The notes beneath the pieces were generated by a model. That model saw nothing but the letters and a program-made list of their open reading frames with translations. It was not told where the DNA came from and did not search any database. 64,000 nt of DNA from an uncultured Selenomonadaceae bacterium (GTDB lineage Bacteria; Bacillota; Negativicutes; Selenomonadales; Selenomonadaceae): contig CAJOGX010000001.1 in assembly GCA_905234175.1 (NCBI GenBank), positions 1 through 64,000 on the forward strand, written 5' to 3'. This document shows, one piece after another, positions 50,092 to 59,900 of this stretch; the stretch's first letter is position 1, and each line of letters begins with the position of its first letter. The translations under genes were made by a program, and so were the position numbers.

Positions 50092-50481
50092 TTAACTTTC
50101 AGAGCCTTCGGTTGCGCCCGTCCAGTTGACCAGCCCGCCAAATTCGTAAACTTTTTTGTAGCCCCTGTCAACGAGAATTTTCGCGGCATCTTCAGCGCGG
50201 CGCCCCGTCCAGCAGTAAATCAGCAGCGTGCGATTTTTATCGGGCAGCGCGTCGAACTTTCCGGCTCTGAGGTCATCTATCGGAACAAGTATAGCATTTG
50301 GAATGTGCTTTTTATCGTACTCTTCCTGTGTTCTAACGTCGACGACCAGAAAATTTTTTTCCGCCGCCATGAATTTAATCGCCTCGTCAGCGCTGAGGTG
50401 AGTGTAACTGCTGCCTGAACCGCAGCCGGTGAAAATCGTCAGCGCGAAAATCACCAGCGCGAAAAATTTAATCGCTTTCAA
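50092..50481 (-). CDS. Rhodanese-domain lipoprotein
   Basis: Lipobox FTGC; VVDVRTQEEYDKKHIPNAILVP...LLIYCWTGRRAEDAAKIL. Confidence 0.88.
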   Translation of the reverse strand: MKAIKFFALVIFALTIFTGCGSGSSYTHLSADEAIKFMAAEKNFLVVDVRTQEEYDKKHIPNAILVPIDDLRAGKFDALPDKNRTLLIYCWTGRRAEDAAKILVDRGYKKVYEFGGLVNWTGATEGSES

Positions 50482-50488
50482 AAAAATC

Positions 50489-53407
50489 TCAGCTCCTGTC
50501 CTTCAAAACTTCGGTGAGTGTCTCAATCATTTTGGGAATGTCGAGCGGCTTGGCAATGTGGCTGTTCATACCGGCCTCCTTCGCTGTCTGAATGTCCTCG
50601 GCGAACGCGTTGGCGGTCATTGCGATAATCGGAATCTGCGCGAGCGCGGGATTGTCGAGCCTGCGGATAGCGCGCGCCGAATCGTAGCCGTTCATCACGG
50701 GCATTTGAACATCCATCAAAATTACGTCGAAGTCGCCAGGCTTGGACGCCGCAACTTTTTCGAGCGCGTCTTTACCATCAACGGCGGTTTCAAGCTGGAA
50801 GCCAAATTCCTCAAGAATCAGCGACGCAATTTCGCGGTTGACTTCGTTGTCCTCGACGAGCAGAACTTTAATTTTCGTGAAGTCAAGTTCATTTCCGGCG
50901 GCGGCAGTGGAATTTTCGGCGGGCTCCGGTTCAGCTTCGACAATCGGAAAATCGACGCGGACGATAAATTCGGTGCCCTTGCCGAGCTCAGTCTTCACGT
51001 CAATCGTGCCGTTCATCAAATCGACAATGCTTTTTGTAATCGCCATGCCGAGCCCCGTGCCCTGAATTTTGTTGACGCTTCGGTCGCGCGTGTAAGCCTC
51101 AAAAACTTTCGCGGCAAATTCCGGCGTCATGCCCATTCCGGTATCCTTCACGCGAATTTCGTAGCTGCCGGTTTCGCCGTTCGAGCCGGTTTGCGCGAGC
51201 GTGACGGTAACGCTGCCGCCGGCTGGCGTGAACTTGAAGGCGTTGCTGATAAGATTCAAAAGCACGCGGTTCAAATGCGGCGCGTCACACATAACAATTT
51301 TGTCCGTGACTTTTTCCGCGCTGACGGTGTAGCTGACGCCCTTGGTTTCCATTTGCGTAGAAAAAAGGTCGCGCACTTCGTCCATGGTTTTGACGATATT
51401 TGTCTTTTCGACGTTCAGTTCCATTTTGCCGGACTCGATTCGGCTCATGTCAAGCACGTCGTTAATCAGCGCGAGTAAATGCTGGTTTGACGCTTCGATT
51501 TTGTCAAGGTACTCGACGACGTTGGGCGGGAGGTCGTGCTCCTTTTTAATCAGCGTCGTGTAGCCGATAATCGCATTCATTGGCGTGCGAATGTCATGGC
51601 TCATGTTCGACAGGAACGCGGACTTCGCCTTACTGCTCTGCTCGGCTTCGACTTTTTGAACTTCCATTTCCCTTTCGCGCGTCATCATCGAATTGTAAAT
51701 GTTGAACATGATAAAAAGCGCAATGGAAATCAGCGCCATTTGCAGAATGTTGTTGTTGGTCAGGGTCGCGCCGACGAAATCCATTTGCCGCTGGAGATAA
51801 TATTCGGCGTCGGCTTTTTCGCGGGCGTTGAACTCGGCGCCGTGCTCCTCAATTTCCTCGACGTAGTATTCGCTCAGGCTGTCAAGGACGGTTTTGGTAG
51901 TATCGTGCGTCGCCTCGCGCAGCCACAGCATTGACGTGAAGAAAATCAGAAACAGCAGCACTATCCAGACGACGGTGGATTTTCCGAAACGCCGCTGAGT
52001 GTCGCGCTGGAAAATGTAGCGGAAAAAGATAAAGCCCAGTATGCTCCAGCAAACCAGAATTAAATACGATTCGGTTGACATCGCACTGAGTGACCAGAAA
52101 TTCGGAATCATGAAGTACAGGAAAAAAATTACCGAGACCGCCACGCCGAAAATTCCCGTGATTCGCGGCAGAAAATTTCCAGCCTCGCGCGCCGTGATTA
52201 GCGTGACCGCCGAAGTGTACGCGTAGTCAATCGTCGCGCCAATCGTGTTCACGTCGATTATCCAGTTTATCGCCGTGCGCCCCAGGAACGGTATCGGCAG
52301 CGACAGCAGCATTATGAAAAAAATTGCGTTCTGCGGCGTCTTGAAGCGGTTGAGCTTTCCGAACCACGGCGGGAGCAAATCGTCACGCGTCAGCGCGAAA
52401 ATTAGCCGGCTCGCCGCGATATAATTTCCAACTAAGCCCGTCACGACGCCAGCTATTACCGTCGCCGCTAAAATTTTCAAGCCCGTTTCGCCTAAGAAAA
52501 AATTCACCGCGTGGAACGTTGGCAAACCTTCCAAGCCGGATAAATTCTGCAGGTTGCCAATGTACTCCACCCAGCTCGAATATCCCGCCGGTAAAGCCGA
52601 GACCGCCATTATAGTCAGGAAAATGTAGACCAGCGCGCTTGCCGCGACCGCGAAGAAAATTATCACGAAAGTTTTTTTCGGCGAAAACGTAAAGCCCTCG
52701 CTCGACTGCGAAATTGACTCGAAGCCCACGAACGCCCACGGCGCTAAAACTACAATTCCGAAAACCGCCGCGAAGGAATTTGTCTGCGGTCTGAACGCGG
52801 GCGCAATTTCAAAAATGTTGACGCCGCTCGCAATTACCGCGCCAATTCCAATCAGCACGCCGCCAAATAAAATGCACGCCGCAACCGTCTGAACCGCCGC
52901 CGCAACTTTCCCGCCGCGTATGCAGACGAAACCGAAAATCCACAGCGCGCTCAGCGATAGAAGCGCCTCGCCAAAATAAATTTCGTAACCGGCAATGTTG
53001 TAGTGGAAGCCAAACTGAAAAGTGTCGCCGAGGAAGTTGCGGAAAATAATCGGCAGCGCCGTCGCATTCGCCCAGGTTATCGCAATGTAGACAAGAATAA
53101 GAAACCACGCACTCATAAAGCCGTGGTCGTATCCGAGAACTTTTTTCGCGTAAGAGTAAGTGCCGCCGGCGTCGGGAAAGTGATTCATCATGTAATGATA
53201 GTTGTAGCCGATAACCAGCATGACGGCGCCGCCAATCGCCATTCCAAGGGCTGTCCCCAAAGGTCCGGCGATCGGCAGAAACGTCGTGCCTGGCATGACG
53301 AACGCGCCCCAGCCGACGGCACACCCGAACGATAGCGCCCAAACGTTGAGCGGCGATAAATATTTGTCTAAGTTTTTCTGTACTGTTCCGCTTTCTGCGG
53401 TTGCCAT
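50489..53407 (-). CDS. APC-superfamily permease fused to histidine kinase and receiver domain (972 aa)
   Basis: N-terminal permease (SFGCAVGWGAFVMPGTTFLP), H-box FLSNMSHDIRTPMNAIIGYT, HATPase (GTGLGMAITKSIVDLMNG), REC VLLVEDNEVNREIA...VILMDVQMPVMNGYD. Confidence 0.9.
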   Translation of the reverse strand: MATAESGTVQKNLDKYLSPLNVWALSFGCAVGWGAFVMPGTTFLPIAGPLGTALGMAIGGAVMLVIGYNYHYMMNHFPDAGGTYSYAKKVLGYDHGFMSAWFLILVYIAITWANATALPIIFRNFLGDTFQFGFHYNIAGYEIYFGEALLSLSALWIFGFVCIRGGKVAAAVQTVAACILFGGVLIGIGAVIASGVNIFEIAPAFRPQTNSFAAVFGIVVLAPWAFVGFESISQSSEGFTFSPKKTFVIIFFAVAASALVYIFLTIMAVSALPAGYSSWVEYIGNLQNLSGLEGLPTFHAVNFFLGETGLKILAATVIAGVVTGLVGNYIAASRLIFALTRDDLLPPWFGKLNRFKTPQNAIFFIMLLSLPIPFLGRTAINWIIDVNTIGATIDYAYTSAVTLITAREAGNFLPRITGIFGVAVSVIFFLYFMIPNFWSLSAMSTESYLILVCWSILGFIFFRYIFQRDTQRRFGKSTVVWIVLLFLIFFTSMLWLREATHDTTKTVLDSLSEYYVEEIEEHGAEFNAREKADAEYYLQRQMDFVGATLTNNNILQMALISIALFIMFNIYNSMMTREREMEVQKVEAEQSSKAKSAFLSNMSHDIRTPMNAIIGYTTLIKKEHDLPPNVVEYLDKIEASNQHLLALINDVLDMSRIESGKMELNVEKTNIVKTMDEVRDLFSTQMETKGVSYTVSAEKVTDKIVMCDAPHLNRVLLNLISNAFKFTPAGGSVTVTLAQTGSNGETGSYEIRVKDTGMGMTPEFAAKVFEAYTRDRSVNKIQGTGLGMAITKSIVDLMNGTIDVKTELGKGTEFIVRVDFPIVEAEPEPAENSTAAAGNELDFTKIKVLLVEDNEVNREIASLILEEFGFQLETAVDGKDALEKVAASKPGDFDVILMDVQMPVMNGYDSARAIRRLDNPALAQIPIIAMTANAFAEDIQTAKEAGMNSHIAKPLDIPKMIETLTEVLKDRS

Positions 53408-53468
53408 TTAAAATGCTCCTAATGAAATTGTCGCTGTGAAAACAGCACGGGATTTTATCAAGCGTGAA

Positions 53469-56400
53469 TTACATATAGTCGACGGAAGATTTGCGGCGTT
53501 CCTGTTTCATGAAGCCGAACTTTTCAGCGACCATTTCGACGATTACGAAGAAGACTGGGATAAGGAAAATTCCCATTGCGGTTGCGAAAATCATACCGCC
53601 GACGACCGCGACGCCCATACCGTTACGCGCCGCCGAGCCAGCGCCTTCAGCCATTGCCAGCGGTAAGCAGCCTATGATAAACGCCAGCGAAGTCATGAGA
53701 ATTGGGCGCAGACGCAGACCAGCCGCTTCAATCGCCGCCTTGACCGGCCTCATTCCTCTGTCGACGCGGACTTTCGCGAACTCGACGATTAGAATTGCGT
53801 TTTTCGCCGCTAAGCCGATTATCGTGATAATTCCAATCTGCATGTAAACGCTGTCCTGCAGACCGGCTTTCTGAATGTTGAACATTGCGTAGAGGATTGA
53901 CAGCGCCCATTCCGAAAAGACCGCGCCGAAAATTCCCGTGGGCACTGTCATCAAAACGGCGAACGGCACGCTCCAGCTTTCGTAAAGCGCCGCCAGCATA
54001 AGGAAGACGAATACTAGCGCAAGCGCGAGAACCTGCCCCGTCGAGCTGGACGCTTTCTTTTCTTCGCGGGACTGACCAGACCACTCGATATTAAAGCCGG
54101 TGCCAGCCTCTTCGCGAACGACTTCTTCAATCGCAGTCATCGCCTGACCGGAGCTGTAACCCTGCGCGGCGTTGCCCTGAATCGCCACTGCGCGGGAAAT
54201 GTTGAAACGGGAAATTTGCGTGGGACCAGTGCTGAGGCGCGGCGTTATCAAAGTGTCGAGCGGAATCATCTGCTCATCGTTGCCCTTGACGAAAATAAAT
54301 TTCGCGGCTTCAGCTTCCGAGCGGTAGAGCGTGTCGGACTGCAGCATAACTTTATACGTGCGCCCGAACTGGTTGAAGTCGTTGACCTGCATACCGCCGA
54401 AATTAACCTGCAGTGCGGTGAAAACGTCGCTCATGCTCACGCCGAGGAGTTTGATTTTTTCGCGGTTAATATCGTATTCGACCGTCGGCGAAGAAATATT
54501 GAACGTGGTGCGGACGCCCTGAAGTTCCGGTCGCTGATTAGCCTTCGCAACGATTCTGTTTGTAATTTCGTTGAGTTCCTCGTTGGTGTGCCCCGCCATA
54601 TCCTGCAGCTGCATAGACCAGCCGCCGACGTTGCCGAGGCCAGGGAGCGCCGGCGTGTTGAAGGCGATAACCATTGCTTCCGGCGCGTGAATCGCTCCAA
54701 GCTGGAACATTTTGCCAATACAATCGTTAATCGAGACGCCATCGCGTTCGCCCCAGGATTTCAGACTGCAGACGACAATTCCCGCGCTGGGTTTCGAGCC
54801 GCCGGAAAGAATATCAAATCCGACAGCCGACATGCACGCCTGTAAGCCAGGCATTTCGCGCATAACCGCCGCCGAAAGTTTGTCAATCGTTTCCTGCGTG
54901 TGGTTCATGGAAGTTCCTTCGGGCAGGCTGACGGCCGTCATGAAGAAGCCCTGATCTTCCTCCGGCACGAACGTTGACGGCAGCCGCGAATAGATCATTC
55001 CCATTAAAATGCAGACCACCGCCAGGCAGACGAACGCCAGCGCTGATTTTGAAATGAACGCCGCCACGATTTTTACGTAGCGATTTTTCGTGCGGTCGAA
55101 CCAGTTGTTGAAGGCGTTGAAAGCTTTGTCGAAGATACCTTTTTTAGCGTTGGGGTCTTTTGGTTTGAGAATCATCGCGCAGAGTGCCGGAGTCAGCGTC
55201 AGCGCTATGAACGCGCTCAAGCCCATGGAAATTGCAATTGTCAGCGCGAACTGCTTGTACAGAACGCCGGTCATTCCGCCTAAGAATGCAACCGGCACGA
55301 AAACCGCCGCCAGTACGAAGGCGATAGCTACGACCGGCCCCTGAACTTCGTCCATTGCGCGCTCCGTCGCGTCTACCGGATCCAGTCCGCTTTCCATGTG
55401 GTGCTCGACGTTTTCAATGACAACTATCGCGTCGTCGACGACCAGACCTATCGCCAGAACCATTGCGAAAAGCGTCAGCGTGTTTATCGAAAAGTCCAGC
55501 AGCACGAAACTGGCGAAAGTCCCGATAAGCGAAACCGGCACCGCCAGCAGCGGGATTAGCGTCGCGCGCCAGCTTTGCAGGAAGACGAAAATGACTATGA
55601 CGACCAGCGCCAGCGCTTCAACGAAGGTGTGCGCAACTTCCTCAATCGATTCGCGAATGTAATCCGTGCTGTCGAAAATCTGGTCGATGTACAGTCCAGG
55701 CGGAAGGTCGAGTTTACTGCGCTCGATAATTTCACGAACTTCGCCAACTGTCGTCATTGCGTTCGCGTCGCTCGTCAGCAGGATACCGAAGGCAACCGCC
55801 GCGTTCCCGTTGAACTTACTGGTAATGTTGTAGCCCTTCTGCCCAGTTTCAATGCGCGAAACGTCCCTGAGCCGCACGAAGCCGCCCCTGCCGTCACTCT
55901 TAACGATTATGTTTCCAAATTCCTCAATCGTAGCGAGGCGCCCCTGAACTTTGCCGGTGTACTGTTTTTCCTGCCCGATATTGACCGGCATTGCGCCAAT
56001 CGTACCGGCAGCCGCCTGCTGATTCTGTTCGTTAATCGCGGAGACAACCTGCGCAACGGTTAAATCCAGTTCGGCGAGCTTGTCGGGGTTGAGCCAGACG
56101 CGCATTGAATAATCCGCGCCGAAAATCTGAATATCGCCAACGCCGTCGACGCGCTTGATTTCGTCCATAAGATAAATATCGGCGTAGTTTTTCATGAACG
56201 CGCGGTCGTACCTGCCGTCGGGCGAATAAATTGAAAGCATGAGTGCCATCTGGCTGGAAGATTTGCGCGTGGTAACGCCAACCGCCTGCACCGCGCTGGG
56301 GAGGCTGGAATTTGCCACGGCGACGTTATTCTGAACTTTAACGGCGTCCATGTCGCTGTCTGTGCCGACTTCAAAAACGACGCTCAGGCTGTAGCGGCCG

Positions 56401-56654
56401 GTGTCGTCGGAGTTGGAACTCATGTAGTCCATGCCCTGCGTGCCGTTGACCTGCTGTTCGATAACCTGCGCTATCGTCTGGTCGACGACTTCCGCGTTTG
56501 CGCCGGTGTAGGTTGTGCTGACTGAAACCGTCGGCGGCGAAATTTGCGGGTACTGCGCGATTGGCAGTTGAAGTCCCGCCAAAATTCCGACCAGCACGAT
56601 TATCAGCGAGACGACGATTGCGAAAATTGGTCGGTGAATGAAAAATTTAGCCAC
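53469..56654 (-). CDS. RND efflux transporter, HAE1/AcrB-type
   Basis: 1061 aa; MAKFFIHRPIFAIVVSLIIVLVGILAGLQLPIAQYPQISPPTVSVSTTYTGANAEVVDQTIAQVIEQQVNG. Confidence 0.96.
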   Translation of the reverse strand: MAKFFIHRPIFAIVVSLIIVLVGILAGLQLPIAQYPQISPPTVSVSTTYTGANAEVVDQTIAQVIEQQVNGTQGMDYMSSNSDDTGRYSLSVVFEVGTDSDMDAVKVQNNVAVANSSLPSAVQAVGVTTRKSSSQMALMLSIYSPDGRYDRAFMKNYADIYLMDEIKRVDGVGDIQIFGADYSMRVWLNPDKLAELDLTVAQVVSAINEQNQQAAAGTIGAMPVNIGQEKQYTGKVQGRLATIEEFGNIIVKSDGRGGFVRLRDVSRIETGQKGYNITSKFNGNAAVAFGILLTSDANAMTTVGEVREIIERSKLDLPPGLYIDQIFDSTDYIRESIEEVAHTFVEALALVVIVIFVFLQSWRATLIPLLAVPVSLIGTFASFVLLDFSINTLTLFAMVLAIGLVVDDAIVVIENVEHHMESGLDPVDATERAMDEVQGPVVAIAFVLAAVFVPVAFLGGMTGVLYKQFALTIAISMGLSAFIALTLTPALCAMILKPKDPNAKKGIFDKAFNAFNNWFDRTKNRYVKIVAAFISKSALAFVCLAVVCILMGMIYSRLPSTFVPEEDQGFFMTAVSLPEGTSMNHTQETIDKLSAAVMREMPGLQACMSAVGFDILSGGSKPSAGIVVCSLKSWGERDGVSINDCIGKMFQLGAIHAPEAMVIAFNTPALPGLGNVGGWSMQLQDMAGHTNEELNEITNRIVAKANQRPELQGVRTTFNISSPTVEYDINREKIKLLGVSMSDVFTALQVNFGGMQVNDFNQFGRTYKVMLQSDTLYRSEAEAAKFIFVKGNDEQMIPLDTLITPRLSTGPTQISRFNISRAVAIQGNAAQGYSSGQAMTAIEEVVREEAGTGFNIEWSGQSREEKKASSSTGQVLALALVFVFLMLAALYESWSVPFAVLMTVPTGIFGAVFSEWALSILYAMFNIQKAGLQDSVYMQIGIITIIGLAAKNAILIVEFAKVRVDRGMRPVKAAIEAAGLRLRPILMTSLAFIIGCLPLAMAEGAGSAARNGMGVAVVGGMIFATAMGIFLIPVFFVIVEMVAEKFGFMKQERRKSSVDYM

Positions 56655-56667
56655 GCACGCCGCCTCC

Positions 56668-57939
56668 TTACTGCTGATTCAGATTGCCAGGCGCGTTGGG
56701 ATTGCCGCTGGTTGCGTTGGCAACGGTATCCGTTTGATAAGGCGTGGTGGGAGTGACGAGCGTGAAGCCCATTTCGCCGGCGGTGACGTTGGTAATTGCC
56801 AGGTCGACGCCTTCGCGCAGATTTGTCAGCCCTTCGACGATAATGTTATCGTTCGCCGTGAGCCCGCTGGTAACGACGTAGTAACTGCCAACCTGCGTGC
56901 CGAGCTCAACGGTTTTCGCCACGGATTTATCGCCTTCGCCGACGCACATGACGAAAGATTTGCCAAGGAGCTGCTGAACTGCGCGCTGAGGAACTAAAAT
57001 TGCATTGGGAATAGTTTCGCCGGTAAGTTTGACGCGCGCGAACATTCCAGGCATCAAAAGCCCGCTCTGATTCGGGAAAACCGCCTTCATAATCAGTGAG
57101 CCGGTATTATTCGCCAGTTCGCGGTCGGTCTCGACGATTCTGCCGGTGTAGGGATATTCCCTGCCGTCGGAAAGCGTGATTGTGACTTCCATTGGATTAT
57201 GATCCGCCTGCATGGACTGGATTGTCATAAACTTGAGATATTCGGTTTCGCTTATGGCGAACTGCGCGAAGATTGGATTGATTGAACCGATTGTGACGAG
57301 CGTGGTAGTTCCTGGCGCGGCGAAAGTTCCAATCGCAACGTCGTCAACGCCGAGCTGCCCCGACATTGGCGCGTAAATTTCTGTGTCCGCCAGATTTTCC
57401 ATCGCCAGCTGGACGTTAGCCGCCGCCGCCGCGCAGGCCGCCTTGCGTGATTCGACGAGCGCCGCCTGCGTCGTTACTGTTTGTTCGGCGATTGCGTTGT
57501 TCTGCAGGAGCATTTCGTTTCGCTGCAAGTCTATCTGCGCGTTCTGCAAATTAACTTCGGATTCCGCTAAAGTTGCCTGCGCCGCTAAAACCTGCGATTT
57601 GTACTGCCGGTCGTCGATTTTGAAGAGTAACTGCCCCGCCTCTACGAACTGTCCGCCGACCACGTGTTTTTCTACGACGTTGCCCGAAACTTTTGACTGG
57701 ACTTTGACTTCTTCGGTTCCGACTAACTGCCCCGCGTATTCGCTGGAGAGCGGCGTGTCGCGCTGGACGACTTTCATTACTTTGACTTGCTGTTTTGGTG
57801 CCTGAGCCTGCCGCTGTTGTTCTCCGCCGCAGCCGGTGAAAAGTGCTGACGCTAACGCCGTTATGAGTGCTGCCGAAATTAATTTTCGCTTAGAAAAAAA
57901 CACTTTGACTCCCTCCCATTTCGATTTGAATTTTTTCAT
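56668..57939 (-). CDS. RND periplasmic adaptor (membrane fusion) lipoprotein
   Basis: Lipobox FTGCGG; SSEYAGQLVGTEEVKVQSKVSGNVVEKHVVGGQFVEAGQLLFKIDDR. Confidence 0.94.
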   Translation of the reverse strand: MKKFKSKWEGVKVFFSKRKLISAALITALASALFTGCGGEQQRQAQAPKQQVKVMKVVQRDTPLSSEYAGQLVGTEEVKVQSKVSGNVVEKHVVGGQFVEAGQLLFKIDDRQYKSQVLAAQATLAESEVNLQNAQIDLQRNEMLLQNNAIAEQTVTTQAALVESRKAACAAAAANVQLAMENLADTEIYAPMSGQLGVDDVAIGTFAAPGTTTLVTIGSINPIFAQFAISETEYLKFMTIQSMQADHNPMEVTITLSDGREYPYTGRIVETDRELANNTGSLIMKAVFPNQSGLLMPGMFARVKLTGETIPNAILVPQRAVQQLLGKSFVMCVGEGDKSVAKTVELGTQVGSYYVVTSGLTANDNIIVEGLTNLREGVDLAITNVTAGEMGFTLVTPTTPYQTDTVANATSGNPNAPGNLNQQ

Positions 57940-58023
57940 AATTTTAAAATCTGGCAGGGAAAAAGTCAATTCACGTTGTAAGACTTGCGGGAATTTGGTA
58001 AACTTTTACTGCAAAAAAAATAG

Positions 58024-58109
58024 CGGAGAGGGTGGGATTCGAACCCACGGTGCCTTTCGACATCACCGGTTTTCAAGACCGGCTCCTTAAACCGCTCGGA
58101 CACCTCTCC
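58024..58109 (-). tRNA. tRNA-Ser (anticodon TGA)
   Basis: GGAGAGG/CCTCTCC acceptor, CCGGT-CTTGAAA-ACCGG anticodon arm, long variable arm, GGGTTCGAATCCC T-arm. Confidence 0.95.
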
Positions 58110-58184
58110 GTAATTTTGGAATTATACACGGTAAATTTTCAACTGTCAAATTGTTTCACGGTATTTTTAGTTGGAGGATTTTTT

Positions 58185-58826
58185 ATGATTTACATATTGC
58201 CAGTGATAGCGGCGGCGGCGCTCTTCGCGCTGTATAAATTTCTGCCCAACAGGAAAAGTTTTATTTATTTCTGCGGGACGCTCTTAGGAATATTTTGCAT
58301 TTCCGCCTTCGTGCAGGGACTTAGCAGTCAGCAGGCGCTGATAGATTTGGCGGAGGCGGACGAAATTCGCGCGCAGCAAAAAATTTTCAGCGACTGGTAC
58401 GCCGCCTACCAGAAAGACATCGACCACCTCGACCACAACTGGCAGCTCTATCACAGCCTCGTTGAAACGTTGAAGACCACGGACGTTTACGAGCTGTCGA
58501 CGTACGAGCAGCTGAGCGATTTGGAAGCCGACGCGCTGGCTGAGCAGACGCACATTCACGCGCTGAACGTTCCCTACGGGCTTGACGAGGAATGCAGCGC
58601 CGCCATTCTGGCAATTATTCGCAAGACCGGCGCCTACGTCGACGCGCAGACCAAAACAATTTCCGCTGCCCGCGACGCCGCCAATCCCGAAAATTTCATC
58701 AACCTTTACGTGCTCAACCGGCTTATTAAGAACATTACTATTCGCGAATCGCCCGCCGGACTTTTTACCGCTACCGAAATTTCAATCATTCGTGAAAAAT
58801 TAACAATTCCTGGGGAGGACGACTAA
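58185..58826 (+). CDS. Hypothetical protein with N-terminal TM segments (213 aa)
   Basis: ATG after GGAGGA; MIYILPVIAAAALFALYKFLPNRKSFIYFCGTLLGIF. Confidence 0.7.
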   Translation: MIYILPVIAAAALFALYKFLPNRKSFIYFCGTLLGIFCISAFVQGLSSQQALIDLAEADEIRAQQKIFSDWYAAYQKDIDHLDHNWQLYHSLVETLKTTDVYELSTYEQLSDLEADALAEQTHIHALNVPYGLDEECSAAILAIIRKTGAYVDAQTKTISAARDAANPENFINLYVLNRLIKNITIRESPAGLFTATEISIIREKLTIPGEDD

Positions 58827-59462
58827 TTGAAAAATTTTAAAACGCTCGCCGCCGGTGAAATTTTTTCCGCCGAGTACGAAGTCAAAAAATCTGTGTTCCT
58901 TGCCAGCGTCAGCCACGTCGAAACTGAAGACGCCGCCCGCGAGTTCGTCAGCCAGATTCGCAAAAAATATTTTGACGCTACGCATAACTGTTCCGCGTGG
59001 ATTTTGGGCGAGACCGGCGATAAACAAAAATCCAACGACGACGGCGAGCCTGGCGGGACTGCCGGAAATCCAATCCTCGACACGCTCAAAAAAAATGAGC
59101 TGACCAACATTTGTGCCGTCGTGACGCGCTATTTCGGCGGTATTAAACTCGGCGCGGGCGGCTTGATTCGCGCGTATTCACACACCACTTCCCTCGGTAT
59201 CGCCGCCGCCAAAATCGTCCGCATGACAACTTTCAAAAAAATCGCCGTGACCGTCGAGTACAGTTTCCTCGCGCAGGTCGAAAATTTTCTGCGCAATAAA
59301 AAAATCAGCGTCGCCAATTCCGAATACGCCGCCGATGTCACGCTGAATCTTCTGCTTGAGCCCGAGGCCGTCGAAGATTTTCTGGCTGAGCTGACCGAAC
59401 TCACCGCCGCCAGTTTCCTCGCTGAAGAGCAGGGCGAAATTTTAATCCCCGTCGCCGTCTAG
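58827..59462 (+). CDS. YigZ/IMPACT family protein
   Basis: KKSVFLASVSHVETEDAAREFVSQIRKKYFDATHNCSAW...DDGEPGGTAGNPIL...VVTRYFGGIKLGAGGLIRAY. Confidence 0.95.
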   Translation: MKNFKTLAAGEIFSAEYEVKKSVFLASVSHVETEDAAREFVSQIRKKYFDATHNCSAWILGETGDKQKSNDDGEPGGTAGNPILDTLKKNELTNICAVVTRYFGGIKLGAGGLIRAYSHTTSLGIAAAKIVRMTTFKKIAVTVEYSFLAQVENFLRNKKISVANSEYAADVTLNLLLEPEAVEDFLAELTELTAASFLAEEQGEILIPVAV

Positions 59463-59900
59463 AAATTTTTCCGCCGCCGCGCTGATAATTTCCGAGCTGA
59501 AACCCTTCGTCGTAAGGTGCTGACGAATTTTCAGCCTGTCAGGAATTTTGCCGCTGAACTTTTTTTCAAGAGCTTTGCTGGCGGCGCGCAGTTCGTGCTC
59601 GTAAGTGTCCGCCGGAATGAGCGTTTCTATATCGTCGGGCTCGAAGCCGCGCTGAATGAGTTTGGCGCAAATCTGCCGGACGCTCAAATTTCCTTCGGCG
59701 TAGAGAATTTTAAACTGGCTCGCGCAGGCGTCGGCGTCGTTTAGATATTTTTTTTCAGTCAGCGTTGCAATGGCGGCGTCGACTTCGGCTTCGTCATAGC
59801 TCCGCTCCAAAAGTTTGCGCCGCAAGACTTTCGAGCTCTGTTCCTGCCGCGCCAAAAGTTCAACTGCCTTCGCCAGCGCCGTCGGTTCAGGTTTTCGCAT
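59442..59900 (-). CDS. recX: Regulatory protein RecX
   Basis: ALAKAVELLARQEQSSKVLRRKLLERSYDEAEVDAAIATLTEKKYLND. Confidence 0.9.
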   Translation of the reverse strand: MRKPEPTALAKAVELLARQEQSSKVLRRKLLERSYDEAEVDAAIATLTEKKYLNDADACASQFKILYAEGNLSVRQICAKLIQRGFEPDDIETLIPADTYEHELRAASKALEKKFSGKIPDRLKIRQHLTTKGFSSEIISAAAEKFLDGDGD

